64,000 nt of DNA from an uncultured Actinomycetes bacterium (GTDB lineage: Bacteria > Actinomycetota > Acidimicrobiia > Acidimicrobiales > RAAP-2). Below, piece by piece: positions 25,267-34,836 of this stretch. The stretch covers positions 227,094 to 291,093 of the forward strand of contig CAIQWC010000012.1 in NCBI GenBank assembly GCA_903875425.1, read 5' to 3'. The notes below the pieces were generated by a model, which saw only the letters and a program-made list of their open reading frames with translations, was not told the origin of the DNA and did not search any database. Each line of letters starts with the position of its first letter. Position 1 is the stretch's first letter. Position numbers and translations under genes: made by a program.

Positions 25267-25896
25267 ATGGCTGAAGTACTAACAGGCAAGCGCCTAGCAA
25301 TTATGAACTTCATAACGGAGTGCATTCGTGAGCGGGGCTATCCTCCCTCAGTTCGCGAAATTGGCGAAGCCGTGGGTTTAGCGTCTTCCGCCACGGTCCA
25401 CTCTCACTTGGCCGTATTACAAAAAGAGGGCTTTTTGAAGCGGGCCGCGACAAAAGGTCGCGCCATGACCGTCAGTTTTGACCCCTCGTCCCATGCCGCT
25501 CTCCCCTCGATGCCTACTCGATCGGTACCGCTTATTGGTTCCGTGGCTGCGGGCACCGGCGTCTTAGCTCAAGAGAACGTTGAGGAGCTTTTTGCTCTAC
25601 CAGAAGAATTCACCGGCTCCGGTGAGACATTCATGCTTAAGGTTCGTGGAGATTCCATGGTCGAAGCGGGAATCTTCGATGGCGACTACGTCGTGGTTCG
25701 ACACCAGCCCGAGGCAAACGATGGAGACATCGTCGTTGCGGGCATTCCGAATGAGGAAGCGACAATTAAGTATTTCCGCCCTCAGGGGCCTCGTGTCGTA
25801 CTGGTACCAGCCAACAGCTCCATGGCACCATTGGAATTTGACGCTGATGACGTCGCTATCTTCGGCAAAGTTGTCTCTGTTCTTCGTCGCCTCTAG
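25267..25896 (+). CDS. lexA: LexA repressor
   Basis: 209 residues from ATG 25267, which has GAGGGG just upstream; a longer frame to 25186 would run through the SOS boxes. The winged-helix DNA-binding domain spans residues 1-70 (GYPPSVREIGEAVG). The cleavage site is A95-G96 in GSVAAGTG. The Ser-Lys dyad is S130 in RGDSMVE and K168 in ATIKYF. LexA represses DNA damage genes and self-cleaves when bound to RecA filaments. Four SOS boxes separate it from the LysM gene. Confidence 0.96.
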   Translation: MAEVLTGKRLAIMNFITECIRERGYPPSVREIGEAVGLASSATVHSHLAVLQKEGFLKRAATKGRAMTVSFDPSSHAALPSMPTRSVPLIGSVAAGTGVLAQENVEELFALPEEFTGSGETFMLKVRGDSMVEAGIFDGDYVVVRHQPEANDGDIVVAGIPNEEATIKYFRPQGPRVVLVPANSSMAPLEFDADDVAIFGKVVSVLRRL

Positions 25897-25934
25897 AACC
25901 CTGCCAAGCACTCAGTCCGATCTAAGTTAGTGCC

Positions 25935-26414
25935 ATGGCTGAATTTGACAATGTGCCCATCACCGGCCCCTGGGACCAGTATGAGATCACTTCATTCCTT
26001 GATTCGACTCTGATCCCCATGCGTATCGCTGTTAATTCACCTTCGGGATGCCCCATTGTGTTGTCTGTTTGGTTCGTGAGAGAAGGTGGAAACCTACTGG
26101 GGGCTACGAGGCCTACGTCGACTCTGGTTAAGTACCTTGAGAACTGCGGCGAATGCGGATTCGAAATTGCTCCCGATACACCCCCCTACCGTGGGGTACG
26201 TGGTCAAGCAAAGGTGCAGTTGCTTCCAAGCCGAGGAGCGGAAGTGCTCGATACCCTACTGATCCGCTATCTCGGTTCCAACGATACAAAGCTTGGTGCG
26301 CGCTTACGCATTAATGCTGATGACGAGATTTGTTTCCAATTGCAACCGACGCTACTGACGTCTTGGGATTATCAAAAGAGAATGGCTTCTAGCGTCTACG
26401 TAAAGGCTGGCTAG
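25935..26414 (+). CDS. Pyridoxamine 5'-phosphate oxidase-like split-barrel protein
   Basis: 159 residues matching the flavin-binding split-barrel fold. The N-terminal helix has ITSFLDSTLIPMRIAV. The central barrel includes PIVLSVWFVREGGNLLGATRPTS-type strands, followed by CGECGFEIAPD and a GVRGQAKV strand typical of the family. There is no evidence that it is a true PdxH. Actinobacterial members bind FMN, F420 or haem. The GEC Cys pair is not a known metal site of the family. Function uncertain. It starts 38 bases after lexA and may be read through from it. Confidence 0.7.
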   Translation: MAEFDNVPITGPWDQYEITSFLDSTLIPMRIAVNSPSGCPIVLSVWFVREGGNLLGATRPTSTLVKYLENCGECGFEIAPDTPPYRGVRGQAKVQLLPSRGAEVLDTLLIRYLGSNDTKLGARLRINADDEICFQLQPTLLTSWDYQKRMASSVYVKAG

Positions 26415-26479
26415 AGATGTCCATCATGGCTATCCACACATAAATGCTGGCACTAATTGATGACTAACGTGTGTGTCAC

Positions 26480-26923
26480 ATGACTGACGCCTATCTCGAT
26501 CCGGACTTAGAGCCAGTACTGAGCGATGCGATACCGCTCGCACATATCTTCACTGTCTTTCTCAGTGGCGCACTAGGCACGCTTGCTCGATACTTCGTCA
26601 TTAAAGGTTGGATATTTTCCAGTAGCGCCGTTCCCTGGAACCTCGTCTTCATTAATGCGTCAGGGTCATTCGTCTTGGGTCTTCTCACCACCAGCCTGTT
26701 CACTCGCCGACCTGACCTGGTGGGCGTGCGTCTTGCGTGTTCGACGGGATTTCTGGGCGGATGGACAACCTATTCCTCTTATGCCGTTACGGTCTTGCTG
26801 CTCGCTCACCACGGCGCCTGGTGGCCGGCCACGTGGCTCGTCGTTGCTACTGCGCTCGGTGGACCCGTGGTTGCATGGCTCGGCCGCCGGCTTGGAGATG
26901 CAGTCATGAAGGTGACCGCATGA
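26480..26923 (+). CDS. crcB: Fluoride ion channel subunit CrcB/Fluc (first copy)
   Basis: About 147 residues from ATG 26480; an earlier start at 26471 is less likely. Four hydrophobic segments and the family hallmark are present: GALGTLARYFV near the start, NASGSFVLGLL (the conserved Asn lining the pore), and TGFLGGWTTYSSY (the Phe-box and Na-site region). CrcB exports fluoride. It overlaps a second crcB by 4 bases. In many actinobacteria such pairs form hetero-dimers. No fluoride riboswitch is visible before it. Confidence 0.9.
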   Translation: MTDAYLDPDLEPVLSDAIPLAHIFTVFLSGALGTLARYFVIKGWIFSSSAVPWNLVFINASGSFVLGLLTTSLFTRRPDLVGVRLACSTGFLGGWTTYSSYAVTVLLLAHHGAWWPATWLVVATALGGPVVAWLGRRLGDAVMKVTA

Positions 26924-27288
26924 TTTGGCTACTCGTAGCTCTCGTTGGCGGCGGGGGCGCGAGTATTCGCTTTGTCAGCGACACGTGGATTTCTCGACGT
27001 TTGGGCCGTCATATTCCCTACGGCACCATAACGGTAAACGTGATCGGTTCATTCTTGGGTGGTGTCATACTGGGCTTTAGCCGTTGGGGCAGCACCCATC
27101 TCGAACTCGCTGCAGTACTACTCACGGGCCTTATGGGCGGATTGACGACCGCTTCGACCTTGGCCGCTGAATTTGCGGGCATGGTAGACCAGAAACGCTA
27201 TCGCGAAGCCATCGTTTTGCCTATTGTCCTAGCACTCGTTGCCGTCGTGCTGGCCCTCTGCGGTCTCGGCATTGGTCTCGCGCTCTAA
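26920..27288 (+). CDS. crcB: Fluoride ion channel subunit CrcB/Fluc (second copy)
   Basis: 122 residues with four membrane segments. Family motifs: GGGGASIRFVSD, TVNVIGSFLGGV with the pore Asn, and TGLMGGLTTASTLAAEF. The ATG overlaps the TGA of the first copy, which couples their translation. The last codons overlap the convergent gcvPB stop by 4 bases. Together with its partner it probably forms the fluoride channel. Confidence 0.9.
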   Translation: MIWLLVALVGGGGASIRFVSDTWISRRLGRHIPYGTITVNVIGSFLGGVILGFSRWGSTHLELAAVLLTGLMGGLTTASTLAAEFAGMVDQKRYREAIVLPIVLALVAVVLALCGLGIGLAL

Positions 27289-28799
27289 CGAGCGTCGAAG
27301 GTGGGGATCAGCTGACGAGCAGCTCTAGCCTCATCGACTCGACGCACCGGCGTGGACTGCGGAGCAAGGGCGAGAGACCCAGGGTCACTGATCGCCTTAG
27401 CCGCAATCTTTTCCAGTGACTGAGCCAAGGCTTCCAAAGTCTGAAGCGACTCAGTTTCGGTGGGCTCAAACATCAAGGCTTCGTCCACAATTAAGGGGAA
27501 ATAAACCGTAGGAGCGTGGAATCCTTCCTCAAGGAGGGCCTTAGCGATATCAAGCGCCTTGGCTCCGGTTTCTCGTTTAATCGCTCCAGCTGAAACCACG
27601 ACTTCGTGCATACAAACTCGATCGTAGGCCGGGGGATAATCCCCCTCTATGCGCTTACGGAGCCAGTTGGCGTTGAGTACCGCACGTTCAGCAACTCTGC
27701 GCAAGCCGTCACCACCGTGAACCTTGATGTAGGCCAAGGTACGAGCCAAGACCATCGCGTTACCATGCCACGAATGCATGCGCCCAATCGAGTGCGGCGG
27801 TGTTTCGTAGCCGTAGTTGCCATCTTCCAATCTCACGGGCTTGGGTCCAGGCAAGTACTCAACGAGTCGTTGGGAAACCGCCACGGGTCCGGCACCCGGT
27901 CCGCCGCCACCGTGTGGGGTGGCAAAAGTTTTGTGCACGTTCATGTGCATAATGTCGAATCCCATATCACCGGGACGAACCACACCAAGGATTGCATTGA
28001 GGTTCGCGCCGTCGTAGTAGAGCAAACCACCAACGTCGTGCACCGCTGCAGCGATCTCGGCAATTTCTTCCTCAAAGAGCCCCACGGTATTGGGATTTGT
28101 CAACATGATGCCGGCTACGTCGGTGTCGAGAGCGGCCTTTACGGCCGCCACATCGACGAGCCCTCGCTCGTCACTCGGAATGGTCGTTACCTCATAGCCA
28201 CCAAGAGTTACTGAGGCCGGGTTGGTGCCATGTGCCGAGTCAGGTATCAAAATGCGTTTACGGCGATCTCCCCGGGCACGGTGATACGCCGACATAAGCA
28301 GTAAGCCTGTCAACTCCCCTGCGGCGCCGGCCGCTGGTTGCAAGGTAACCGCGGCCATGCCGGTGATTTCACAGAGATCGGCTTCGAGTTCCACCAGTAA
28401 TTCGATCCAACCCTGACTGAGCGAAGCGGGAGTCGCCGGGTGGACATCGACGAGCCCAACCATGTTCGCCACCTCGTCGCAAAACTTTGGGTTGTACTTC
28501 ATGGTGCACGAGCCCAGAGGATAGAAGCCAAGGTCCACCGAGAACTGTCGATGCGACAGCCTCGTGAAGTGAGCTACCAGATCGCGTTCCGACACCTCTG
28601 CGATATCGACATCGCTTTCACGAAGCAAGGAAGCCGGTATGAGCGATTCGAGAGGCATCTCAGGCACACCGGTGGTGCGAAGTTGATAGGCGCTACGTCC
28701 CGGAACACTGAGCTCGAAGAGAGTTGGCTCAGCAGCTGAACCCATAAGCGGCGCCGACGACGCCTTACCCCCAGGTGCTTGATTGATCGTGCTCTTCAT
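27285..28799 (-). CDS. gcvPB: Glycine dehydrogenase (decarboxylating) subunit 2
   Basis: 504 residues corresponding to the C-terminal half of a fused P-protein. The PLP lysine is in NVHKTFATPHGGGGPG, preceded by YDGANLNAI. FYPLGSCTMKYNPK is the family hallmark near residue 95. With GcvPA it decarboxylates glycine and passes the aminomethyl group to lipoyl-GcvH. The gene starts 4 bases inside gcvPA. A split P-protein is the rule in many Gram-positive and archaeal lineages, whereas mycobacteria carry a fused one. Confidence 0.95.
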   Translation of the reverse strand: MKSTINQAPGGKASSAPLMGSAAEPTLFELSVPGRSAYQLRTTGVPEMPLESLIPASLLRESDVDIAEVSERDLVAHFTRLSHRQFSVDLGFYPLGSCTMKYNPKFCDEVANMVGLVDVHPATPASLSQGWIELLVELEADLCEITGMAAVTLQPAAGAAGELTGLLLMSAYHRARGDRRKRILIPDSAHGTNPASVTLGGYEVTTIPSDERGLVDVAAVKAALDTDVAGIMLTNPNTVGLFEEEIAEIAAAVHDVGGLLYYDGANLNAILGVVRPGDMGFDIMHMNVHKTFATPHGGGGPGAGPVAVSQRLVEYLPGPKPVRLEDGNYGYETPPHSIGRMHSWHGNAMVLARTLAYIKVHGGDGLRRVAERAVLNANWLRKRIEGDYPPAYDRVCMHEVVVSAGAIKRETGAKALDIAKALLEEGFHAPTVYFPLIVDEALMFEPTETESLQTLEALAQSLEKIAAKAISDPGSLALAPQSTPVRRVDEARAARQLIPTFDAR

Positions 28800-30163
28800 C
28801 GGACAATCTTTTCCGTCGCCGCCACCAATGCGTCAATTTCCACTCGGGTTCTCTTTTCTGTCGCCGCCACCAGCAGCGTATTCTCCACCACGCTTGCGTC
28901 AATGGAACGATCGCCACCACCAGTTAACGCTGATACCGAAATCCCAGCCAAGAAACCTTCTTCGGCGAGGCGTTCAATCGCGAGGCTCGCCGAAATAGGC
29001 AACACCACAGCGGCATCTCGAGTCACGGGCGCGTCGCCGGTCAGCGCCTCGACGCCGTCGATCTTGATAAGTTCATCACGGAGGTAGCGCGTTCCTTGAA
29101 TGGATCGGAGTGCGACTTCACGAATTCCCTTGGTTCCTAGCCAGCCCAACTGAATGGCGGCCCATACGGCCATCAAGGTTTGGTTCGAGCAGACATTGGA
29201 TGTCGCCTTTTCTCTACGGATATCTTGTTCTCGCGCCCGCAGCGTCGTAACGTACGCGCGGGTACCGTCAACATCAAGAGTCTCACCAACTAGACGTCCA
29301 GGCAGACGACGCAGTTCGGCATCCGCACACGCGAACAAGCCGAGGTAGGGGCCACCGAAACTTAATGGTGTACCCAAGGCTTGACCTTCTCCAATCACCA
29401 CATCAGCACCTTGGCTACCAGGGCTCTTAAGGAGCGAGGCAGTAATCGGATCTGCCGCGACCACCAGTTTGGCGCCGTGCTGGAGCGCTAGTGCTTTCGC
29501 ACCCTCGACGTCGTCAAGGGTTCCGAGGTAGGTCGGATTCGCTACCACGATGACACCGGGAGTGCCCGTCATAGATGAAAAATCTGCTTGACCGTTACGA
29601 AGCGGAACGTCACGGATATCGTGACCGGTTCCCTCAGCAAAGGTGGCCAGTACTTGGCGCCAGTGAGGTTGCACGCCACTTGATATCCACACGACGGGGT
29701 TCCCCGAAGAAGCGGCCGTCAGGTTCACCGCTTCGACCAAACTGGCCGCACCGTCATAAAGCGATGCGTTGGAGATCGGGAGTCCAGCGAGTCGAGCCAC
29801 CATGGTCTGGAATTCGAAGACTGCTTGGAGAACCCCTTGGGCTACTTCGGGCTGATACGGCGTATAGGCCGTAACGAATTCACTACGGCTACCGAGTGCC
29901 TTTACCACCGGTGGAATCTCATGATCATAGGAACCGGCACCAGCGAAGCACAGCAAGGTCGATGACGCGCCGGAGTTACGGCGGGCGTAGGCCTGGAAAT
30001 CGGCCCGAACATCGGGCTCACTGTGGCCGTCCGGGAGGTTGAGCGCGCGACCTAGTTGCAGGGCCGCAGGAATGGCGACAAAAAGTTCATCCACCGAAGT
30101 CATCCCCAAGAATCCGAGCATCTCAGAGATCTCATCGGGGGTATGGGGCATGTAGTCAGCCAC
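28796..30163 (-). CDS. gcvPA: Glycine dehydrogenase (decarboxylating) subunit 1
   Basis: 455 residues. The start MADYMPHTPDEISEMLGFLG is characteristic of subunit 1. AYTPYQPEVAQG and SNASLYDGA are conserved blocks near the active site, while the PLP lysine is in GcvPB. It forms the (alpha-beta)2 P-protein. The start codon shares one base with the end of gcvT, and the end overlaps gcvPB by 4 bases. Confidence 0.95.
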   Translation of the reverse strand: MADYMPHTPDEISEMLGFLGMTSVDELFVAIPAALQLGRALNLPDGHSEPDVRADFQAYARRNSGASSTLLCFAGAGSYDHEIPPVVKALGSRSEFVTAYTPYQPEVAQGVLQAVFEFQTMVARLAGLPISNASLYDGAASLVEAVNLTAASSGNPVVWISSGVQPHWRQVLATFAEGTGHDIRDVPLRNGQADFSSMTGTPGVIVVANPTYLGTLDDVEGAKALALQHGAKLVVAADPITASLLKSPGSQGADVVIGEGQALGTPLSFGGPYLGLFACADAELRRLPGRLVGETLDVDGTRAYVTTLRAREQDIRREKATSNVCSNQTLMAVWAAIQLGWLGTKGIREVALRSIQGTRYLRDELIKIDGVEALTGDAPVTRDAAVVLPISASLAIERLAEEGFLAGISVSALTGGGDRSIDASVVENTLLVAATEKRTRVEIDALVAATEKIVR

Positions 30164-31230
30164 TAACGCTCCTTTGGCGGCCAGAAGGGGAACGATTCAA
30201 CAACAACGTCGACACTACGGCCCCGAACGTCAATGCTGACATTTTCACCATCGGGAACGTTGATAGCGGTATCGACAAAACCCATGGCGATACCTCTCTC
30301 GAGCATGGGCGAGAAGTTTCCGCTCGTGGTCACTCCAACGACATCACCGCCGACGGTGATGCTGGCATGATCACGCAGGGGTTGGCGCCCTAGGCCCATA
30401 AAGCCTCGAAGCAATCGTCGTGGACCCTCTGCCCGTTCGATCAAGAGAGCGTCTCGGCCACGAAATCCTGACTTATCCCAACCAACGACCCACCCGAGGC
30501 CCGCTTGAAGCGGAGTAATACCCGCTCCAAGCTCATGACCGTGTAGCGGCAGGCCCGCTTCAAGACGCAAGGTATCGCGGGCGCCAAGACCTGCTGGAAT
30601 CACGCCGGCTTCAACTAACTGAGCAAACAAGGCTGGGGCTGCCTCGTTAGGGATCGCGATCTCGAGGCCGTCTTCGCCGGTATAGCCCGTTCCCGCAACG
30701 ACGCAGGGCGTGTGGTTAATGATGACGTCGGCCACCTTAAAGCGCCCGATCGCCGCGGCTTCAGGTGCCACCTTGGCGACGAGTTCCTTAGCCTTAGGAC
30801 CTTGGATGGCGAGCACGCAGCGAGATTGCGTGACGTCGACACCACCGATTGCGTCAATCACTCGTGAGGTATTCGACGCATTAGGCATCACATCGAAGCT
30901 GTGCTCACCGCGCCACCAAACGATGATGTCGTCGAGAACAAAGGCATTCTCATCAAGGAGATGGGTGTACTGGGCCCGTCCTGGTGAAATCTTTCCTAGA
31001 TCATTAGTCAGTACCTCTTGCAACAGCGCATGTGAATCGGTCCCGCGGACTTCGACCGTTCCGAGATGGCTGACATCGAAGATGACCGCTGACTCGCGAC
31101 ACGCACGGTGCTCGGCGACGGTACCGGTTTCATAGCTCAGCGGCATATCCCAACCTCCGAACTCAACGATCTTGGCCCCAAGCCCCACGTGGAGGTCATA
31201 GAGCGCCGTTTTCTTGAGCTCGGAAGCCAT
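30163..31230 (-). CDS. gcvT: Aminomethyltransferase (glycine cleavage T-protein)
   Basis: 355 residues. Conserved blocks: FGGWDMPLSY, FDVSHLGTVEVRG, GYTGEDGLEI with the folate-binding Glu, and RDTLRLEAGLPLHGHEL. It transfers the methylene group from aminomethyl-lipoyl GcvH to tetrahydrofolate and releases ammonia. It is first of gcvT-gcvPA-gcvPB. Upstream, 22 bases away, ends the nuclease-like gene. gcvH is in a separate operon at 40 kb. I see no glycine riboswitch. Confidence 0.95.
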   Translation of the reverse strand: MASELKKTALYDLHVGLGAKIVEFGGWDMPLSYETGTVAEHRACRESAVIFDVSHLGTVEVRGTDSHALLQEVLTNDLGKISPGRAQYTHLLDENAFVLDDIIVWWRGEHSFDVMPNASNTSRVIDAIGGVDVTQSRCVLAIQGPKAKELVAKVAPEAAAIGRFKVADVIINHTPCVVAGTGYTGEDGLEIAIPNEAAPALFAQLVEAGVIPAGLGARDTLRLEAGLPLHGHELGAGITPLQAGLGWVVGWDKSGFRGRDALLIERAEGPRRLLRGFMGLGRQPLRDHASITVGGDVVGVTTSGNFSPMLERGIAMGFVDTAINVPDGENVSIDVRGRSVDVVVESFPFWPPKER

Positions 31231-31252
31231 GGTTAATCCTTTACCTCGAGGG

Positions 31253-31639
31253 CTAAGCAGCGAGTCCGTGACGAGCCACTAATTCACGGTAGTCACGCTG
31301 GTAGACCACTGAGACGTCGAATTCGGGATACAAGGCCCGGAAGGCTCTAATTTTTGCGTTCTTACGTGTCACCAGACGCTGCTCAGCAGTGGTGAGCTCG
31401 ATGAAGCACTGCTTGGCTGGTAGCCAGAAATCAGGCCTAAAGCCCTTGGTGGGAGCGCCTTGTTCATCCCACGCAATGGGGAACTCAAAGGGCTCGTAGG
31501 CCCATTCAACCTCATAGAGATCAAGTAGCCGGGCAAACACTCGCTCTGATTCGTGCGCGAATCGAACCTGTTGTGCCTTCGTGCACGAGGGGTGGCGGCG
31601 ACGCTCTTGGATCAAAGTGGGGAGCGCCGCCGAAATCAT
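31253..31639 (-). CDS. Putative PD-(D/E)xK-like nuclease fold protein
   Basis: 128 residues with no certain family. An N-terminal helix (SERVFARLLDLYEVEWAYEP) carries a conserved-looking Glu. A beta strand with RPDFWL follows, then CFIELTT. Spacing and order (E ... PD ... ExT) recall the PD-(D/E)xK nuclease core, with Thr in the place of the usual Lys. A KNAKIRAFRALYPEF helix and a final VSVVYQRDY strand complete the pattern. It overlaps the MerR gene upstream by 4 bases and is co-oriented with the gcv genes, so it looks like a regular member of this operon. Function unknown. Confidence 0.6.
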   Translation of the reverse strand: MISAALPTLIQERRRHPSCTKAQQVRFAHESERVFARLLDLYEVEWAYEPFEFPIAWDEQGAPTKGFRPDFWLPAKQCFIELTTAEQRLVTRKNAKIRAFRALYPEFDVSVVYQRDYRELVARHGLAA

Positions 31640-32106
31640 GCCGTCTTTGTTTGGACGATATTGGTCGCTGATTTGTTGGCGATCGAGACGATGTCAGCAT
31701 CGAGCTCTGAAATGACGCCAGCCATCGAAATAATATTGAAGACGCCTTGGCCGCCCTTGAGGAGGTCGACAATCTCTCCATCATCGGAGGCCAGCACCGA
31801 CGAACTCCCTGACAAGATCAAACTCGTCGACGCTAAGTCTGCGTTGAGGTTGTCACGGAGACACTCAACGGCGTTTCGGGTGCGCTGCAGAGAGATCCCA
31901 GCATCGAGGAGCTGCTTGATCACTTTGATCTCCAGCACATCGTGATAGCTGTACCGTCGCTTCGACCCCGATCCCGTCGCCGTTGCGATAGAGGGAATGA
32001 GGAGTCCTGTGCGAGCCCAGTAGTCAAGCTGACGGTAGGTAATTCCCACCAATCCGCATACCTGTGGTCCACTGAATCCCTCTGTACGTTCGATTACTAC
32101 GGTCAT
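31636..32106 (-). CDS. MerR family regulator of the Rv1830 type
   Basis: 156 residues. The MerR-type HTH covers residues 10-80: GFSGPQVCGLVGITYRQLDYWARTG, then RRYSYHDVLEIKVIKQLLDAGISLQ. The C-terminal region has no metal-binding Cys. It resembles the second MerR gene of the mycobacterial gcvH-garA-MerR-DUF151-MerR region (Rv1830). A strong GGAAAGGG ribosome binding site precedes the ATG. By position it leads the operon with the nuclease-like gene and gcvT-gcvPA-gcvPB. Confidence 0.85.
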   Translation of the reverse strand: MTVVIERTEGFSGPQVCGLVGITYRQLDYWARTGLLIPSIATATGSGSKRRYSYHDVLEIKVIKQLLDAGISLQRTRNAVECLRDNLNADLASTSLILSGSSSVLASDDGEIVDLLKGGQGVFNIISMAGVISELDADIVSIANKSATNIVQTKTA

Positions 32107-32209
32107 ATTGAGCCCTTTCCGACATAAAAGACTGTGTCTAAGGCTACAACGTAGAGATCACAAAGTGGTAGTTACTCAGTCGTGATTCTTGGTCTCAGGT
32201 GCGAAAGGC

Positions 32210-33366
<1,157 letters not shown>

Positions 33367-34194
33367 GTGCCTTCTCCTCACGTCGCCATGACCATTGCTG
33401 GAACTGACTCAGGGGGAGGCGCCGGTATAGCCGCCGATCTCAAAACCTTCGCGGCCTTCAAGGTTCACGGCACCTTTGCCGTGACGGCTGTCACTGCTCA
33501 ATCGACCGTCACGGTTTCGGCTATCTGTCCCATCGAAGCAGAAATGGTCACTGCGCAAGTAACGACGGTCACCGAGGATATTGATGTTGACGCGGTCAAA
33601 ACTGGCATGCTGGCTCGTCCCATCACGGTTCTCCAAGTAGCTCGCCTTATTGAACGTGGCGTCATCAAACAGGTCGTCGTTGATCCCGTCTTGGTCTCAT
33701 CGACGGGCCACCCACTCATGGAACAAGGTGGTGTCGACGCATACCGCGAGGCGCTCCTCCCCCAAGCCCTCATCGCCACTCCTAATTTACGAGAAGCAGC
33801 CTTATTGCTCGGTGTCGACGTTCGTGACTTCGATTCACTCGAAGCCATGACCGAAGCAGCAGAGCAAATCCGTTCGCTTGGGCCATCCTGGGTCGTCTTA
33901 AAGGGCGGTCACTACCTCGAAGGAGGCGCTACACAAACGCAAGCCCCTGACATCTTGGTTGGCGATGGGGTGGCCATACACCTTGAGGCTGCGCGCGTTG
34001 CTACGAGTAATGATCACGGAACAGGTTGTTCTCTGGCCGCCGCCATTACGGCGAATGTGGCACTGGGCTTGTCGATACCTGATGCCGTGTCGATCGCCAA
34101 ATCGTACGTCAACAAAGCGCTCTCGGGAGCCGCTGCTTGGCAGGTAGGCCAGGGACACGGGCCCATCGACCATCTTGGCTTCGAATCAGCCTGA
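33367..34194 (+). CDS. thiD: Hydroxymethylpyrimidine/phosphomethylpyrimidine kinase
   Basis: 275 residues from GTG 33367. Family motifs: AMTIAGTDSGGGAGIAAD at the start, VKTGML, VVDPVLVSSTG, TPNLREAALLLG and NDHGTGCSLAAAITANVA with the catalytic Asp/GTGC anion hole. It phosphorylates HMP and then HMP-phosphate in thiamine synthesis. It is not fused to ThiE. It is divergent from thiG and followed after 39 bases by an unrelated membrane protein gene. Confidence 0.95.
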   Translation: MPSPHVAMTIAGTDSGGGAGIAADLKTFAAFKVHGTFAVTAVTAQSTVTVSAICPIEAEMVTAQVTTVTEDIDVDAVKTGMLARPITVLQVARLIERGVIKQVVVDPVLVSSTGHPLMEQGGVDAYREALLPQALIATPNLREAALLLGVDVRDFDSLEAMTEAAEQIRSLGPSWVVLKGGHYLEGGATQTQAPDILVGDGVAIHLEAARVATSNDHGTGCSLAAAITANVALGLSIPDAVSIAKSYVNKALSGAAAWQVGQGHGPIDHLGFESA

Positions 34195-34233
34195 GGCATC
34201 GCTAACGCTAATCACTCCTAGGCTGGTGGAACC

Positions 34234-34836
34234 ATGAGCGTCTCAAGTCCGTCGACAGCGTCATCAAAGCTACAAGTTCCCGCTGGCGTCCATCCCACCT
34301 CGCTCAAATGGGCCGCCATTGTTCCTATCTCCGCCGGGGTGGTCCTGGGTCTTTTCATCGCCCTGAACTCGCTATTCCCGGCTGGAAAACAATCTCTGAC
34401 GGTCATCCCGAAGATAGAGCCGATTACCGGGCTCCACACCAATATGGTTCCGGCTTTTACTCACTACGTCGTCAACGGTATTCCCCCAGCCAACATCGTT
34501 AACTCAGTGTTCGTACCCCTTGAGACGACCTTCGCCGGTGAGATCTATACCGGTGGTCAAGCATCGAGCTACGACCGGCGGTTGCGATACACCTCTCCTC
34601 GTGCTGAAGGTGCGTTGTATAGCTACTTTCATGCGCTCATCACATCTCAAGGATGGAAAATATTCTCGGTCTCTGCCCCCACCGGTTCTACTGGGGTTGA
34701 GATCCTGGCCCAAAAGGCTGGTGATGACGGTTTCTACTGGGAAGAGGGTGTCGTGATTCACCCAACGCGCTTTAGTAGCTCAAACGTCCAAAGCACCTCA
34801 TTTAGTGTGCGTCTCTATCAAGCGGCCGCAGAGTAG
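34234..34836 (+). CDS. Unknown membrane-anchored protein
   Basis: 200 residues. One transmembrane helix at about 27-47 (AIVPISAGVVLGLFIALNSL) is followed by an outer domain of about 150 residues. This domain contains YDRRLRYTSPRAEGALYSYFHALITSQGWKIF-type sequence, which resembles small extracytoplasmic sensor or lipoprotein-like domains of actinobacteria. No family can be named. It follows thiD, and its last 19 bases overlap the convergent glycosyltransferase-like gene. Function unknown. Confidence 0.7.
   Translation: MSVSSPSTASSKLQVPAGVHPTSLKWAAIVPISAGVVLGLFIALNSLFPAGKQSLTVIPKIEPITGLHTNMVPAFTHYVVNGIPPANIVNSVFVPLETTFAGEIYTGGQASSYDRRLRYTSPRAEGALYSYFHALITSQGWKIFSVSAPTGSTGVEILAQKAGDDGFYWEEGVVIHPTRFSSSNVQSTSFSVRLYQAAAE

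Noticed and set aside
27606..28214. Long plus-strand open frame of about 200 codons
   Set aside because: It is fully antisense to gcvPB, whose family match is certain, and its translation shows no motif.
31231..31252. Possible glycine riboswitch before gcvT
   Set aside because: Only 22 bases separate gcvT from the gene before it, too short for one.
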